Made by a program: the position numbers and the translations under genes. A stretch of DNA of 12,372 bases from JAJZEO01 sp964477345 (GTDB taxonomy: Bacteria > Chlamydiota > Chlamydiia > Chlamydiales > 2-12-FULL-49-11): contig CAYZDL010000026.1 in assembly GCA_964477345.1 (NCBI GenBank), positions 1 to 12,372 on the forward strand. The letters are read 5' to 3'. The stretch's first letter is position 1; each line of letters opens with the position of its first letter. This document shows, in pieces, positions 5,638 through 12,372 of this stretch. The notes beneath the pieces are model-generated. The model worked only from the letters and a program-made list of their open reading frames with translations. It was not told the origin of the DNA and did not search any database.

Positions 5638-7683
5638 TTAAGTCTTAAAAATATTCGTAATCAAAGTGGTTATACCGCTCTTGACGACTCCCTGGCCAAA
5701 GGGGGATGTTTTAACCCCGATTTTATCTGGATCGCTCATTGAGCATTCCTCTAGGACCCCAATATCCCACAACAGAAGCATTACCCCTTGCTTAGTCAGA
5801 TGGTAGTTTCCTGCAAGATCTCTTTCAACTAGTAGGGAATTGTAATCACCGTCATCACTAACCACCGAAAAAGGGTTTCCTTTCTTGCTTGAGCATCTTT
5901 CATCTAGATCGGCGAGCCAGCCTTGAATTGCTTCCCATTGGATCTTTCTAACGGGCGCTATCGCAACGGCTGAGCCATCACCTGTCGTTGTGTTTCGGTA
6001 CTCGGGTTTATTGGCATCGTAAATACGCTCGATCAAGTTTTCTGGGAGTAGATCGTCGTTGAAAAACTCGAGGAGAAGTGGTGCAAACATAAAGGCAGGA
6101 ATCGGAAGAGGGAGGATAATGTGGGATGAAATAAAGAGAATGTGTTTTAAATTTCTCCACCCTAAGGCAGTTTTAGTACGATCATACATGGGCTCATTAT
6201 TCCCGGCTTGATCTCTGTGGTACCAACGTGTCAAAGCGCCTCGTCCATGAACAGAGTTGAAGTAGACCTCGCCATTAAAGGTTCTTAACTTATGCCACAA
6301 GGCTGCTTCCACCTGATTGAGTAAGTGAATGTTATTGCTGCCGCCAACCATATCCATATTCAATTCATTATTTTCGAAGTCTATATATTTTAACGCTTCC
6401 TTTACTCCTTCATCGAAGAGTTTAATCAAACAGAGCACCTCTTGTCCTCGTGCAATAGAGAGTATATGGTGTACCATCCATTTAATGTTTTTTGAGCTGG
6501 GATTTAAGAGGAAGCCTGCATCGCGCAGCCACCCTTCGTTGCATGAGTTCCCGATCACAGCAAGCTCTTGAACCAACATCTCAAATTCACTATCATCTTC
6601 AGAGTTATCCGCTCTGAGTAGAATCGCCTTAATGATTAACATGGTCTCTTCAAAATTGGGAGGACGCGCATCTCGGGGGGATTCGGAAATCATCGCCTTC
6701 TTTAAAATTTCCCATCCTTTACGCTCTTTGATCACAATCTTCTTTCTCGTAATTCTCCTCTCGATGTCGTCATAGAGCTTTTGCATTTTGAGTTTGTCTA
6801 GGGCTTCTCGATCTAGGGGAGGGAGAGTCTCTGAAACTTCTTTGGCATGAATGTAGGAAGGGTTCATTTTAAGGCATGGGAGAGTCAAGGTAGCAGTGGA
6901 TGAGTGAGCGGAACTGCCTAAAATTGTCTCGACATTTGTTCGATCTCCAAGAAAGTGGTCTAGAGCATGCTCTTGATGGATGGTATGAACCCCTGGAGTT
7001 CCGTTCGTCAAAAAATCGGGGAGATAGGGTCTAGTGGTATTGTTGCTAATCAGGAAATTGAGAAGATCATTCCCTACAAATAGGAGACCTAAAAATTTCC
7101 AGAGAATGAAAATGGGAGAGATGCAGATCGAATAGAAATTGGCCAAGTAGGCAAGGGGTGTCATCACTCTGTCAGCGATAGCAGGAAGATTGCCACTCTG
7201 TTTGATACGGGTGAGCAAGATCCCGATTAATCCAATTCCTCCTACAATAGGGGAACCAAAAAAGATGATCGCAATGTAGCTAATCACACAAATAGTTTCA
7301 AATAGAGGGGTGGCATGCTCAATCAGCTTATCGATTGCATCACAGAAAGTAACACAAACTGTACTAACCTTTTTTGCAAAATCTCGTGCTAAACTACCGT
7401 AGTGGAAGCGGTCACCTGCGTCCTTATGTTGCTGTACGTGAGTTGTATATGCTATTACGAAAGGAGCTAGGCATCGAAAAATGGCCCCTGTATTTACAAT
7501 TGTCGAACCCCATCCACCTGTATCGATTCCCCCCAATTTAAAACTGCTTTCCAAAACAGCGGCTCTCATACCGAACAATTGAGAGACCATTATTTGCTGT
7601 CTTCCATCTAGCTGATAAGAATAAGTCTCATTTGCTACCTGGTATTGGCTTAATGCACAACTTGTGGCTCCTAATACTTCCAT
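5638..7683 (-). CDS. large membrane-associated protein of unknown function
   Basis: The protein has 681 residues from ATG 7683; an ATG at 7695 would add MRLT. I prefer 7683 because GAGG stands six bases before it, while 7695 has no binding site, and the promoter puts transcription start near 7705. Numbering below is from 7695. There is no classical signal peptide. A long paired hydrophobic block occupies about 131-162 and 179-218, and a third hydrophobic stretch about 517-545. Between and after them lie soluble regions: a basic helical part (300-335, IERRITRKKIVIKERK) and a helical domain (about 350-495). The latter contains VQELAVIGNSCNEGWLRDA, HHILSIARGQEV and NQVEAALWHKLRTF. The paired hydrophobic block recalls chlamydial inclusion (Inc) proteins. 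The helical domain vaguely recalls large lineage-specific chlamydial proteins suspected to be effectors. Both are inferences, and no named family is recognised. Confidence 0.8.
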   Translation of the reverse strand: MEVLGATSCALSQYQVANETYSYQLDGRQQIMVSQLFGMRAAVLESSFKLGGIDTGGWGSTIVNTGAIFRCLAPFVIAYTTHVQQHKDAGDRFHYGSLARDFAKKVSTVCVTFCDAIDKLIEHATPLFETICVISYIAIIFFGSPIVGGIGLIGILLTRIKQSGNLPAIADRVMTPLAYLANFYSICISPIFILWKFLGLLFVGNDLLNFLISNNTTRPYLPDFLTNGTPGVHTIHQEHALDHFLGDRTNVETILGSSAHSSTATLTLPCLKMNPSYIHAKEVSETLPPLDREALDKLKMQKLYDDIERRITRKKIVIKERKGWEILKKAMISESPRDARPPNFEETMLIIKAILLRADNSEDDSEFEMLVQELAVIGNSCNEGWLRDAGFLLNPSSKNIKWMVHHILSIARGQEVLCLIKLFDEGVKEALKYIDFENNELNMDMVGGSNNIHLLNQVEAALWHKLRTFNGEVYFNSVHGRGALTRWYHRDQAGNNEPMYDRTKTALGWRNLKHILFISSHIILPLPIPAFMFAPLLLEFFNDDLLPENLIERIYDANKPEYRNTTTGDGSAVAIAPVRKIQWEAIQGWLADLDERCSSKKGNPFSVVSDDGDYNSLLVERDLAGNYHLTKQGVMLLLWDIGVLEECSMSDPDKIGVKTSPFGQGVVKSGITTLITNIFKT

Positions 7684-7711
7684 GGTCAACCTCATTAATT
7701 AATGATCGATA

Positions 7712-7741
7712 ATTATACATTTTTAATAAAAACACGTTCAA
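7712..7741 (-). promoter_or_regulatory. promoter of the large membrane protein gene
   Basis: Minus strand -35 TTGAAC (7741-7736), an 18-base spacer and a perfect -10 TATAAT (7717-7712). The expected start near 7705 leaves a leader of about 22 bases to ATG 7683. Confidence 0.55.
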
Positions 7742-7925
7742 TCATAATTCATGAAAATATCTATTAAAATTGAAATTGTACAATGATTAAAATTTTACTT
7801 TGTTGAAGTGCCGGATTTAGATGACTTCTCCCAAGAAAAATGAAAGTTTATTCTATAAGAGACAATTAAGAAAGTAAAAAGAAGTAACTGGGTAGCGAGA
7901 ATAGGAGAAAAACGTATTTAAAAAT

Positions 7926-8924
7926 TTAATAGCGGGTGACTACGGCTTGGGCTAACTTTCGCATCTCTTCTACGAGGGGCTGCAAGGAGATTTCAAAAAT
8001 GGCGGAAACGGCGTGCACATGGAGATTTTCGCTCTCAAAGCGCACTTTGAATGCCTCGACATTTTCATTCGACTCAAGCTCATCGCATTTATTTAAACAA
8101 ACAATAGAGGGGCGATTAAGAAGCTCTGGGTCGTAAGCTCTGAGCTCATCCTGTAGGAGGCAGAAGTCGTCTTCAGGTGTTTTTGTCGCATCGATTACAT
8201 AGACAAGAACGTGAGACCGCTCTATGTGGCGCAAAAACTCGAGGCCGAGACCACGCCCCTGATGGGCATCTTTAATGATTCCTGGAATATCGGCCAAGAA
8301 AACACGAGAATAATCATCGAATTCGATAAAACTTAAATTCGGTTTCAAGGTGGTGAAAGGGTAGTCGCCGATTTTGACTTTATTGGGTGTCAGTACTGAC
8401 AAAAGAGTTGATTTGCCCGCATTGGGAAGGCCGACAAAGCCAACATCTGCGATCAGTTTGAGCTCGAGTTCTACTTCGATCTCCTCGCCCTCTCTTCCGG
8501 GGGTGCATTTTTGTGGGGTACGATTTGTCGGTGATTTGAAGTGGTCGTTTCCGAGCCCCCCTTTTCCGCCGGTGCAAATCTCGAGCTTGGTTCCATGTTC
8601 GATTAGATCGGCGATCAGTTCGTCTGTTTCGAGATTTTTGATCAAGGTCCCGCACGGTACGAGTAGTTTCTTACTGGCGCCACTTTTTCCAGTCCGGTTA
8701 TTGGTTCCGCCATCAGCGCCATTATCAGCTTTAATGATTGAGGTGTTTCGGAAATGATCAAGGGAGAATATATCGTGGGTCGCCTCAATAGTGATAGAAC
8801 CCCCTTTGCCGCCATTACCACCGCACGGGCCACCCTTGGGAAGAAACCTTCCACGGATCCAAGCAATAATGCCGTTACCGCCGCGCCCAGCTGCGAGCCT
8901 CATTGTAACACGGTCAGTAAACAT
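7926..8924 (-). CDS. obgE: Obg-family GTPase
   Basis: Obg is an essential GTPase that binds the large ribosomal subunit during assembly and links it to stress signalling. The 332-residue protein has the glycine-rich Obg fold (residues 1-158, with GRGGNG, KGGPCGGNGGKGG and GGKGGLGN) and then the GTPase domain. Motifs are G1 GLPNAGKS (165-172), switch I with FTTLKPN (190-196), G3 DIPG (212-215), G4 NKCD (278-281) and G5 SAI (307-309). It stops right after the GTPase domain, so the variable C-terminal OCT domain of some bacteria is absent; many Obg proteins are like this. The start has GAGGAG eight bases or so upstream, and the gene begins 26 bases after rpmA. It is the last gene of the rplU-rpmA-obgE unit. 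No clear terminator was seen in the 230 bases after it. Confidence 0.97.
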   Translation of the reverse strand: MFTDRVTMRLAAGRGGNGIIAWIRGRFLPKGGPCGGNGGKGGSITIEATHDIFSLDHFRNTSIIKADNGADGGTNNRTGKSGASKKLLVPCGTLIKNLETDELIADLIEHGTKLEICTGGKGGLGNDHFKSPTNRTPQKCTPGREGEEIEVELELKLIADVGFVGLPNAGKSTLLSVLTPNKVKIGDYPFTTLKPNLSFIEFDDYSRVFLADIPGIIKDAHQGRGLGLEFLRHIERSHVLVYVIDATKTPEDDFCLLQDELRAYDPELLNRPSIVCLNKCDELESNENVEAFKVRFESENLHVHAVSAIFEISLQPLVEEMRKLAQAVVTRY

Positions 8925-8950
8925 TGTAGGCTCTCCTCAAGATACTCGGT

Positions 8951-9202
8951 TTATTCAGTTGCAACAACTGAAACGACCATGTTTTTTCCTCTCTGGAAAG
9001 TAACAGAGCCATCGATCATTGCAAAAAGGGTGTCGTCGTTGCCTCTTGCAACCCCTTTGCCAGGATGGTATTTGGTGCCTCTTTGACGGATGATGATGTT
9101 GCCTGCGCGGACAGTTTCACCACCAAATTTTTTCACGCCAAGCCTTTGTGACGCTGAATCGCGTCCGTTTCTTGAAGATCCCTGTCCTTTTTTATGTGCC
9201 AT
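8951..9202 (-). CDS. rpmA: 50S ribosomal protein L27
   Basis: This 83-residue protein has the full L27 pattern: AHKKGQGSSRNGRDSASQRL, then GVKKFGGETVRAGNIIIRQR and GTKYHPGKGV. The flexible N-terminus of L27 reaches toward the peptidyl transferase centre. It starts directly with MAHKKG, without the N-terminal extension found in Firmicutes. The start codon overlaps the rplU stop by one base (TAATG), and its GGAGG binding site lies within the last rplU codons, so translation is coupled. Length is normal for the family. Confidence 0.98.
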   Translation of the reverse strand: MAHKKGQGSSRNGRDSASQRLGVKKFGGETVRAGNIIIRQRGTKYHPGKGVARGNDDTLFAMIDGSVTFQRGKNMVVSVVATE

Positions 9203-9522
9203 TATGCGCCTCCACCGTGGATAGTCGTGATTCTGACTCTAGAGAGTTTTTGTCTATGACCTTTCTTGACTTTATAGTTTTTTCGTCTTTTATATTTAAA
9301 GACCATCAACTTTTCATCTTTAATTTGGGCGATGATCTCGCCTTTGACAGTCGCTCCAGTGACCTGAGGTTTCCCTACGACAATTCCTTTTCCACTGCCG
9401 ATAAGTAAAACTTTGTCAAAAATGACTTCAGCGGAGCCATTTCCTGTTAAGAGCTCGACGTCGATAGTGTCACCCTGTTTTACTTGGTACTGCTTGCTTC
9501 CCGTTTCAATAATTGCGTACAT
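9202..9522 (-). CDS. rplU: 50S ribosomal protein L21
   Basis: This 106-residue protein begins MYAIIETGSKQYQVKQGD, the L21 signature, and has the C-terminal YKRRKNYKVKKGHRQ segment that binds 23S rRNA. It is the first gene of the rplU-rpmA-obgE unit. AAAGGA stands close before the ATG at 9522, and its promoter lies at the end of the upstream permease gene. Length is normal. Confidence 0.98.
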   Translation of the reverse strand: MYAIIETGSKQYQVKQGDTIDVELLTGNGSAEVIFDKVLLIGSGKGIVVGKPQVTGATVKGEIIAQIKDEKLMVFKYKRRKNYKVKKGHRQKLSRVRITTIHGGGA

Positions 9523-9560
9523 CTTTGAATCCTTTCAAAATTCATTTTATATGAGCGCAA

Positions 9561-9589
9561 ATTATACTGATTTACCCTTTAGTGGTAAA
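9561..9589 (-). promoter_or_regulatory. sigma70-type promoter for rplU-rpmA-obgE
   Basis: Minus strand -35 TTTACC (9589-9584), a 17-base spacer and a perfect -10 TATAAT (9566-9561). It sits on the last codons and stop of the permease gene and would give a leader of about 30 bases before rplU. The -35 and spacer also contain an inverted repeat (TTTACC-ACTAAAG-GGTAAA, 9589-9571), which could weakly affect read-through from the transporter genes. Confidence 0.65.
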
Positions 9590-10401
9590 GACAAAAAGTA
9601 AAAAGAGGAGACGACCAAAGCGATGGTTGCGCCTGGGGGCCAATTCAATGAATACGAGAGGTGGATTCCCACAAGGGCAAATAGGGCTGAGATGAGGATG
9701 GCTAGCATGATCATTTTGGATAGGCTAGAAGTAAAGATGTTTGCGATGGCCGCAGGAAGGCACAGCATGGCAATTACTAAAATCGCACCAATGATCTGGA
9801 TCATCACCACTACTGTCACTGAGATCAAGATCAGCAAAATGTAATAGAAAAATTTTACTGAGACTCCCTGTAGGTAGCTTTGGGTCTCATCAAAAGAGAT
9901 AGCCAAAAATCTCTTATGGCAGAGGAGTGAGACTACGATAATGAACAAATCTAAAGAGGCTAACATGATCACATCATCTTTACTAGCCCAGAGTAGATTT
10001 CCGAATAGAAAATCCATTAATTCGGCATTGCTTCCGGGGACAATTGAAATCAAAATGACCCCTACAGCCATCCCAATTGACCATATCGCAGCAATGACTG
10101 AATCTTCGCGCTGTTTGTAGTAAAGGTGCATGGTGCCGATCAATAGGCCAAAGAGCACAGCAACGAGAAGTCCCCCGATTAAAGGAGAGAATGCCTTTGA
10201 TTGAGTGACGTACTGAATGTAAACAGCGATTCCGATCCCCCCCAAAACTGCATGGGAGATAGAACCACCAATGAAAGCAATTCTCTTGGCAACAACATAG
10301 GAGCCGACAATGCCTCCTGAAACAGAGGCTGCTAGGGCTGCTAGCAAGGCATACTGTAAAAAAGGGTTCATTATGAGAGCAGTCCAGAATGAGTCGGTCA
10401 T
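9562..10401 (-). CDS. metal-ion ABC transporter permease (ABC-3 family)
   Basis: This 279-residue inner-membrane protein has about 8 predicted helices and belongs to the ZnuB/TroC/TroD-type permeases. Family features are an N-terminal AALAASVSGGIVGSYVVAKR, the segment AFIGGSISHAVLGGIGIA (about 42-59) and a late segment with IGAILVIAMLCLPAAIA (about 205-221) that faces the ATPase. It forms the channel for Zn2+, Mn2+ or Fe2+ delivered by the binding protein. The start overlaps the ATPase stop by four bases (ATGA). Only one permease gene is present, as in ZnuABC, unlike the two-permease Ytg/Tro operons of Chlamydia. The stop overlaps the -10 of the rplU promoter. Confidence 0.93.
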   Translation of the reverse strand: MTDSFWTALIMNPFLQYALLAALAASVSGGIVGSYVVAKRIAFIGGSISHAVLGGIGIAVYIQYVTQSKAFSPLIGGLLVAVLFGLLIGTMHLYYKQREDSVIAAIWSIGMAVGVILISIVPGSNAELMDFLFGNLLWASKDDVIMLASLDLFIIVVSLLCHKRFLAISFDETQSYLQGVSVKFFYYILLILISVTVVVMIQIIGAILVIAMLCLPAAIANIFTSSLSKMIMLAILISALFALVGIHLSYSLNWPPGATIALVVSSFYFLSLPLKGKSV

Positions 10402-11153
10402 TGGTCAATCTCCCTAAAGTGGTAAAGGCCCATGGGATAGTGAGAGCAGGCTGTTTTTTTATCGATCTTTGATATTGAGTGGTTGACAATGTAGACTGAA
10501 TCGGCCTCTTCAAACAACGTCCCCACGAAATGGGTGATCATGATGATGGTCCGTTTGCCGTAAGACTTTTCGATCATTTTGTAGAAGGTATTGCCCGATC
10601 CTGCATCGAGATTATTGATCGGCTCATCGAGCAAAAGGATGTCGGGATCACACATCATGGCCCGCATCAAGGTAGCTCTCTGTTTTTGCCCCCCTGATAG
10701 GCGGCTAAAAGGTGAGGAAAACGAAGAGGTTAAACCGACTTCATTAAGTAAATACTTTGCTTTTTCTTTCACTTCCTTAGGCCATATGCCATGCCAGGGC
10801 AATTTTGAGAGGGCTCCGAGCATCACAAATTCTCCCAAACTGATAGGGAACTGAAGATCAAAGTACAATGACTGCGGTACATAACCAATACGATCACGGA
10901 ATGAACCTGCCGGCTCTCCTCTAATGGAAATTTTCCCTTGAGAAGGTGTTAAAAGGCCAATTAAAAGCTTAATGAGGGTGGTCTTTCCCCCACCATTGGG
11001 CCCCACGAGCAAGCAAAACTCATTTTTTTTGATCGAAAGATTGATGTGTTGGAAGACAGGAAGATCTGAATAAGAAAACCCCACCTCGTCAAAATGGATA
11101 TAGGGTGCTTTTGGATCATTCAATTTAAGAAGCCTCCCGGCCATTCTCAGCAA
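10398..11153 (-). CDS. metal-ion ABC transporter ATP-binding protein
   Basis: This ATPase subunit powers the metal importer. Numbering from ATG 11153: Walker A GPNGGGKT (51-58), Q-loop PQS (Q94), signature LSGGQ (152-156), Walker B ILLLDE (172-177) and H-loop ITH (H208). All key residues are present. ATG 11153 lies 29 bases inside the end of the binding-protein gene. A TTG at 11123, directly after that gene's stop and preceded at nine bases by GGGAGG, is a plausible true start and would give 241 residues beginning at LNDPKAPYIH. ATG 11144 is a third option. The gene overlaps the permease by four bases, so the subunits are translationally coupled. Confidence 0.94.
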   Translation of the reverse strand: MLRMAGRLLKLNDPKAPYIHFDEVGFSYSDLPVFQHINLSIKKNEFCLLVGPNGGGKTTLIKLLIGLLTPSQGKISIRGEPAGSFRDRIGYVPQSLYFDLQFPISLGEFVMLGALSKLPWHGIWPKEVKEKAKYLLNEVGLTSSFSSPFSRLSGGQKQRATLMRAMMCDPDILLLDEPINNLDAGSGNTFYKMIEKSYGKRTIIMITHFVGTLFEEADSVYIVNHSISKIDKKTACSHYPMGLYHFREIDQ

Positions 11154-12045
11154 GGATCAGTAAAGTCAGGCGATGCATTGTATCGATGTAGTTTGGCGCA
11201 TAAGGATCCAACATGTACGGCACAAGCTTCAGTTCTTTGGCCAGAAGAAGAGCGCCTTTATTGGAATGTTGAGGTTGTGTGAGAATGACGGCTATTCGTC
11301 TTTTATCGGCCTTTAGACGCTTAACCATCGCTGAAATCTCTTTTACACGCGGCTCTTTACCTTCTGACGGCTCAATGACGACCTGTTCTAAACCGAATTC
11401 TTTACAAAAGTAGGAATAAGCCCCATGTGATGTTACGAGAAGTTCCCCCGCAAAAGGCTCCAAAGATTGACGAATGCTCTTATCAAGCTCATCGAGTTCC
11501 TTCACTAAGGTGAGAAGATTTTCTTGGTAGAGTGATCGGCTATCAGGGAAAAGGTTAGTCAGGGTGTCGTTGATAAATTGGGCAATGACCATGTCTAGCT
11601 TTGGTGAGAGCCAGGTGTGGGTGTCAATAGATTCGCAGTGTTGATGGCCATCTTCTTTGGTTTCAATGGCCTCAATGTGGTCGTTAAGATTGATGATTGA
11701 GAGATTAGGGTTCACATCAAGTAATTTTTTTTCCAAAGGGTGTTCAAAACCCATTCCGACGGTGAACCATACTGTCGCATTTTTCAACTTGTCCATATCT
11801 TGGTATGTCGGCTCCCAATTATGGGGGTCAACATGGGCAGGAATGACGGTTACGACATTGACGGTATCATCGACGATCTGAGAGACCATGTGGGAAAAAG
11901 GGGCGACGCTGACCAAAATTAAAGGTTTATCGTCATAGGCTGAAACGGGTGTTTTTTTCTGAATTGAAGCTCCAATAACCCAGAAAGTCAGGAGCAAAAT
12001 AATGACTGCAAGAACGACTGAGGAAATATACAAGGTACGTTTCAT
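11125..12045 (-). CDS. metal-binding protein of ABC transporter (ZnuA/TroA type)
   Basis: This is the extracytoplasmic solute-binding protein of the metal importer, cluster A-I. From ATG 12045 it has 306 residues. An N-terminal hydrophobic segment (about 7-25) serves as signal or anchor. The four expected metal ligands are visible: His75 in DPHNWEP, His143 in THTWLSP, His207 in TSHGAY and Asp280 in LDPYAPNYID. A short His loop (EDGHQHC, 131-137) replaces the long His-rich loop of zinc-specific ZnuA. Metal choice (Zn, Mn or Fe) therefore stays open. The open frame continues to an ATG at 12159, but that would add 38 residues before the signal segment and begin next to tRNA-Ser, so I prefer 12045, although no good ribosome binding site is seen there. 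A TTGACA and a dyad lie upstream. Confidence 0.92.
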   Translation of the reverse strand: MKRTLYISSVVLAVIILLLTFWVIGASIQKKTPVSAYDDKPLILVSVAPFSHMVSQIVDDTVNVVTVIPAHVDPHNWEPTYQDMDKLKNATVWFTVGMGFEHPLEKKLLDVNPNLSIINLNDHIEAIETKEDGHQHCESIDTHTWLSPKLDMVIAQFINDTLTNLFPDSRSLYQENLLTLVKELDELDKSIRQSLEPFAGELLVTSHGAYSYFCKEFGLEQVVIEPSEGKEPRVKEISAMVKRLKADKRRIAVILTQPQHSNKGALLLAKELKLVPYMLDPYAPNYIDTMHRLTLLILAENGREAS

Positions 12046-12092
12046 AACAAAGAAGTCTAGGTCATCATCCACTAAAAAACAAGGAGGGATTT

Positions 12093-12106
12093 TTTGACTT
12101 GTCAAA
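12093..12106 (-). promoter_or_regulatory. dyad over the -35 region of the metal transporter operon
   Basis: A perfect inverted repeat tttgac-tt-gtcaaa contains a consensus -35 TTGACA on the minus strand (12105-12100). The matching -10 is weak (TTGTTT at 17 bases). The dyad lies about 50 bases before the preferred start of the metal-binding protein gene. It could be an operator for a metal-responsive repressor (Fur, DtxR or Zur type). This is an inference from position and symmetry only. Confidence 0.4.
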
Positions 12107-12170
12107 CAAAGGAATTTTTCGGTAATCTGCTTGGGTCTTGCACCTTGATGTAAGTTCATAGATCTATACT

Positions 12171-12257
12171 GGAGGAGTGTCCGAGTGGCTTAAGGAGCAC
12201 GCTTGGAAAGCGTGTAAACGTGAAAACGTTTCGGGGGTTCGAATCCCTTCTCCTCCG
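12171..12257 (+). tRNA. tRNA-Ser (GGA)
   Basis: An 87-base class II tRNA. The acceptor stem is ggaggag (12171-12177) paired with ctcctcc (12250-12256), with discriminator G at 12257. The anticodon arm is cacgc-ttggaaa-gcgtg with anticodon GGA. A long variable arm contains a small hairpin (aacgtgaaaacgtt), as expected for serine. The T-loop is ttcgaat. CCA is not encoded. An intrinsic terminator follows within a few bases. Confidence 0.96.
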
Positions 12258-12260
12258 AAG

Positions 12261-12285
12261 AAGACCAGGCGGTGCCTGGTCTTTT
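12261..12285 (+). terminator. intrinsic terminator of tRNA-Ser
   Basis: A perfect 10-pair stem aagaccaggc / gcctggtctt with a ggt loop ends in tttt. It begins four bases after the tRNA, a clear Rho-independent terminator. Confidence 0.88.
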
Positions 12286-12306
12286 CGTTTGAGGAGAAAG
12301 GATGAG

Positions 12307-12368
12307 AACCCCCTCTAGGGGGTTTGATCCGTAGCGCAGCGAAGGACAATGAGCGCCGATAGGTGCTC
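12307..12368. repeat. two further hairpins downstream of tRNA-Ser
   Basis: The first hairpin is aaccccc-tcta-gggggtt (12307-12324) followed by ttt. The second is gagcgcc-gata-ggtgctc (12351-12368; one G-T pair). They are separated by 26 bases containing gtagcgcagcgaagg. Both are GC-rich relative to the surroundings. They may belong to a dispersed element or to the next transcription unit, and the window ends here. Confidence 0.5.
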
Positions 12369-12372
12369 ACCC

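Noticed and set aside
6329..6571. An 80-codon plus-strand frame inside the large unknown gene
   Set aside because: It is antisense to a long intact frame that has a promoter and ribosome binding site; nothing supports translation.
8374..9086. Several plus-strand open frames opposite obgE and rpmA
   Set aside because: They lie antisense to strongly conserved genes, have low-complexity Ser/Pro-rich products and no binding sites.
9983..10513. A 176-codon minus-strand frame overlapping the permease and ATPase genes
   Set aside because: It is an out-of-frame reading rich in Cys, Arg and His; the permease and ATPase frames carry all family motifs.
12164..12370. A 68-codon minus-strand open frame over the tRNA-Ser gene (with GIRTPETFSRLHAFQACSL)
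   Set aside because: It is the antisense translation of tRNA-Ser and its terminator, a well-known false gene in annotations.

Overview
The window looks like a chromosome segment of an environmental chlamydia (Parachlamydia, Waddlia or Simkania-like relatives). It carries an NTT/TLC-family ATP/ADP-type translocase, typical of obligate intracellular bacteria. It also carries a large hydrophobic protein of unrecognised family that could be an Inc-type or effector protein, and a compact core block holding a metal ABC transporter next to rplU, rpmA and obgE. From memory, the same gene set lies together in Chlamydia trachomatis around CT415-CT420. The species cannot be fixed from the sequence.

Layout. 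(1) Positions 1-53 are the 3' part of tRNA-Phe(GAA). (2) Positions 54-4035 are an accessory, partly decayed region. It holds an unassigned AT-rich stretch with a possible gene remnant, a two-gene minus-strand cassette whose first gene appears frameshifted, a collapsed Rhs/YD-repeat protein with an intact-looking toxin-like tail (1202-1963), and the putative immunity gene for that tail (1986-2402). A GNAT acetyltransferase (2570-2989) follows, then a small minus-strand gene with a good promoter overlapped by a long dyad (2986-3198), a small secreted helical protein (3288-3641), and about 390 bases without a convincing gene. (3) Positions 4036-5442 encode the nucleotide translocase and 5638-7683 a large unknown membrane protein, both minus strand. 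(4) Positions 7926-12045 are a continuous minus-strand core block, transcribed in the order metal-binding protein, ATPase, permease, rplU, rpmA, obgE. (5) tRNA-Ser(GGA) with a strong intrinsic terminator lies on the plus strand at 12171-12285. Two more hairpins follow it up to the window end.

How the genes fit together. The transporter genes overlap one another and form one translational unit for import of Zn, Mn or Fe ions. The 3' end of the permease gene contains a clear sigma70-type promoter for rplU-rpmA-obgE, so the ribosomal protein/Obg group can be expressed separately. The Rhs remnant and its neighbour have the architecture of a polymorphic toxin-immunity locus: the delivery part is lost, while the toxin tip and its likely immunity gene are kept. 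The translocase would support uptake of host nucleotides. No CRISPR array, intact insertion sequence or replication origin was seen.
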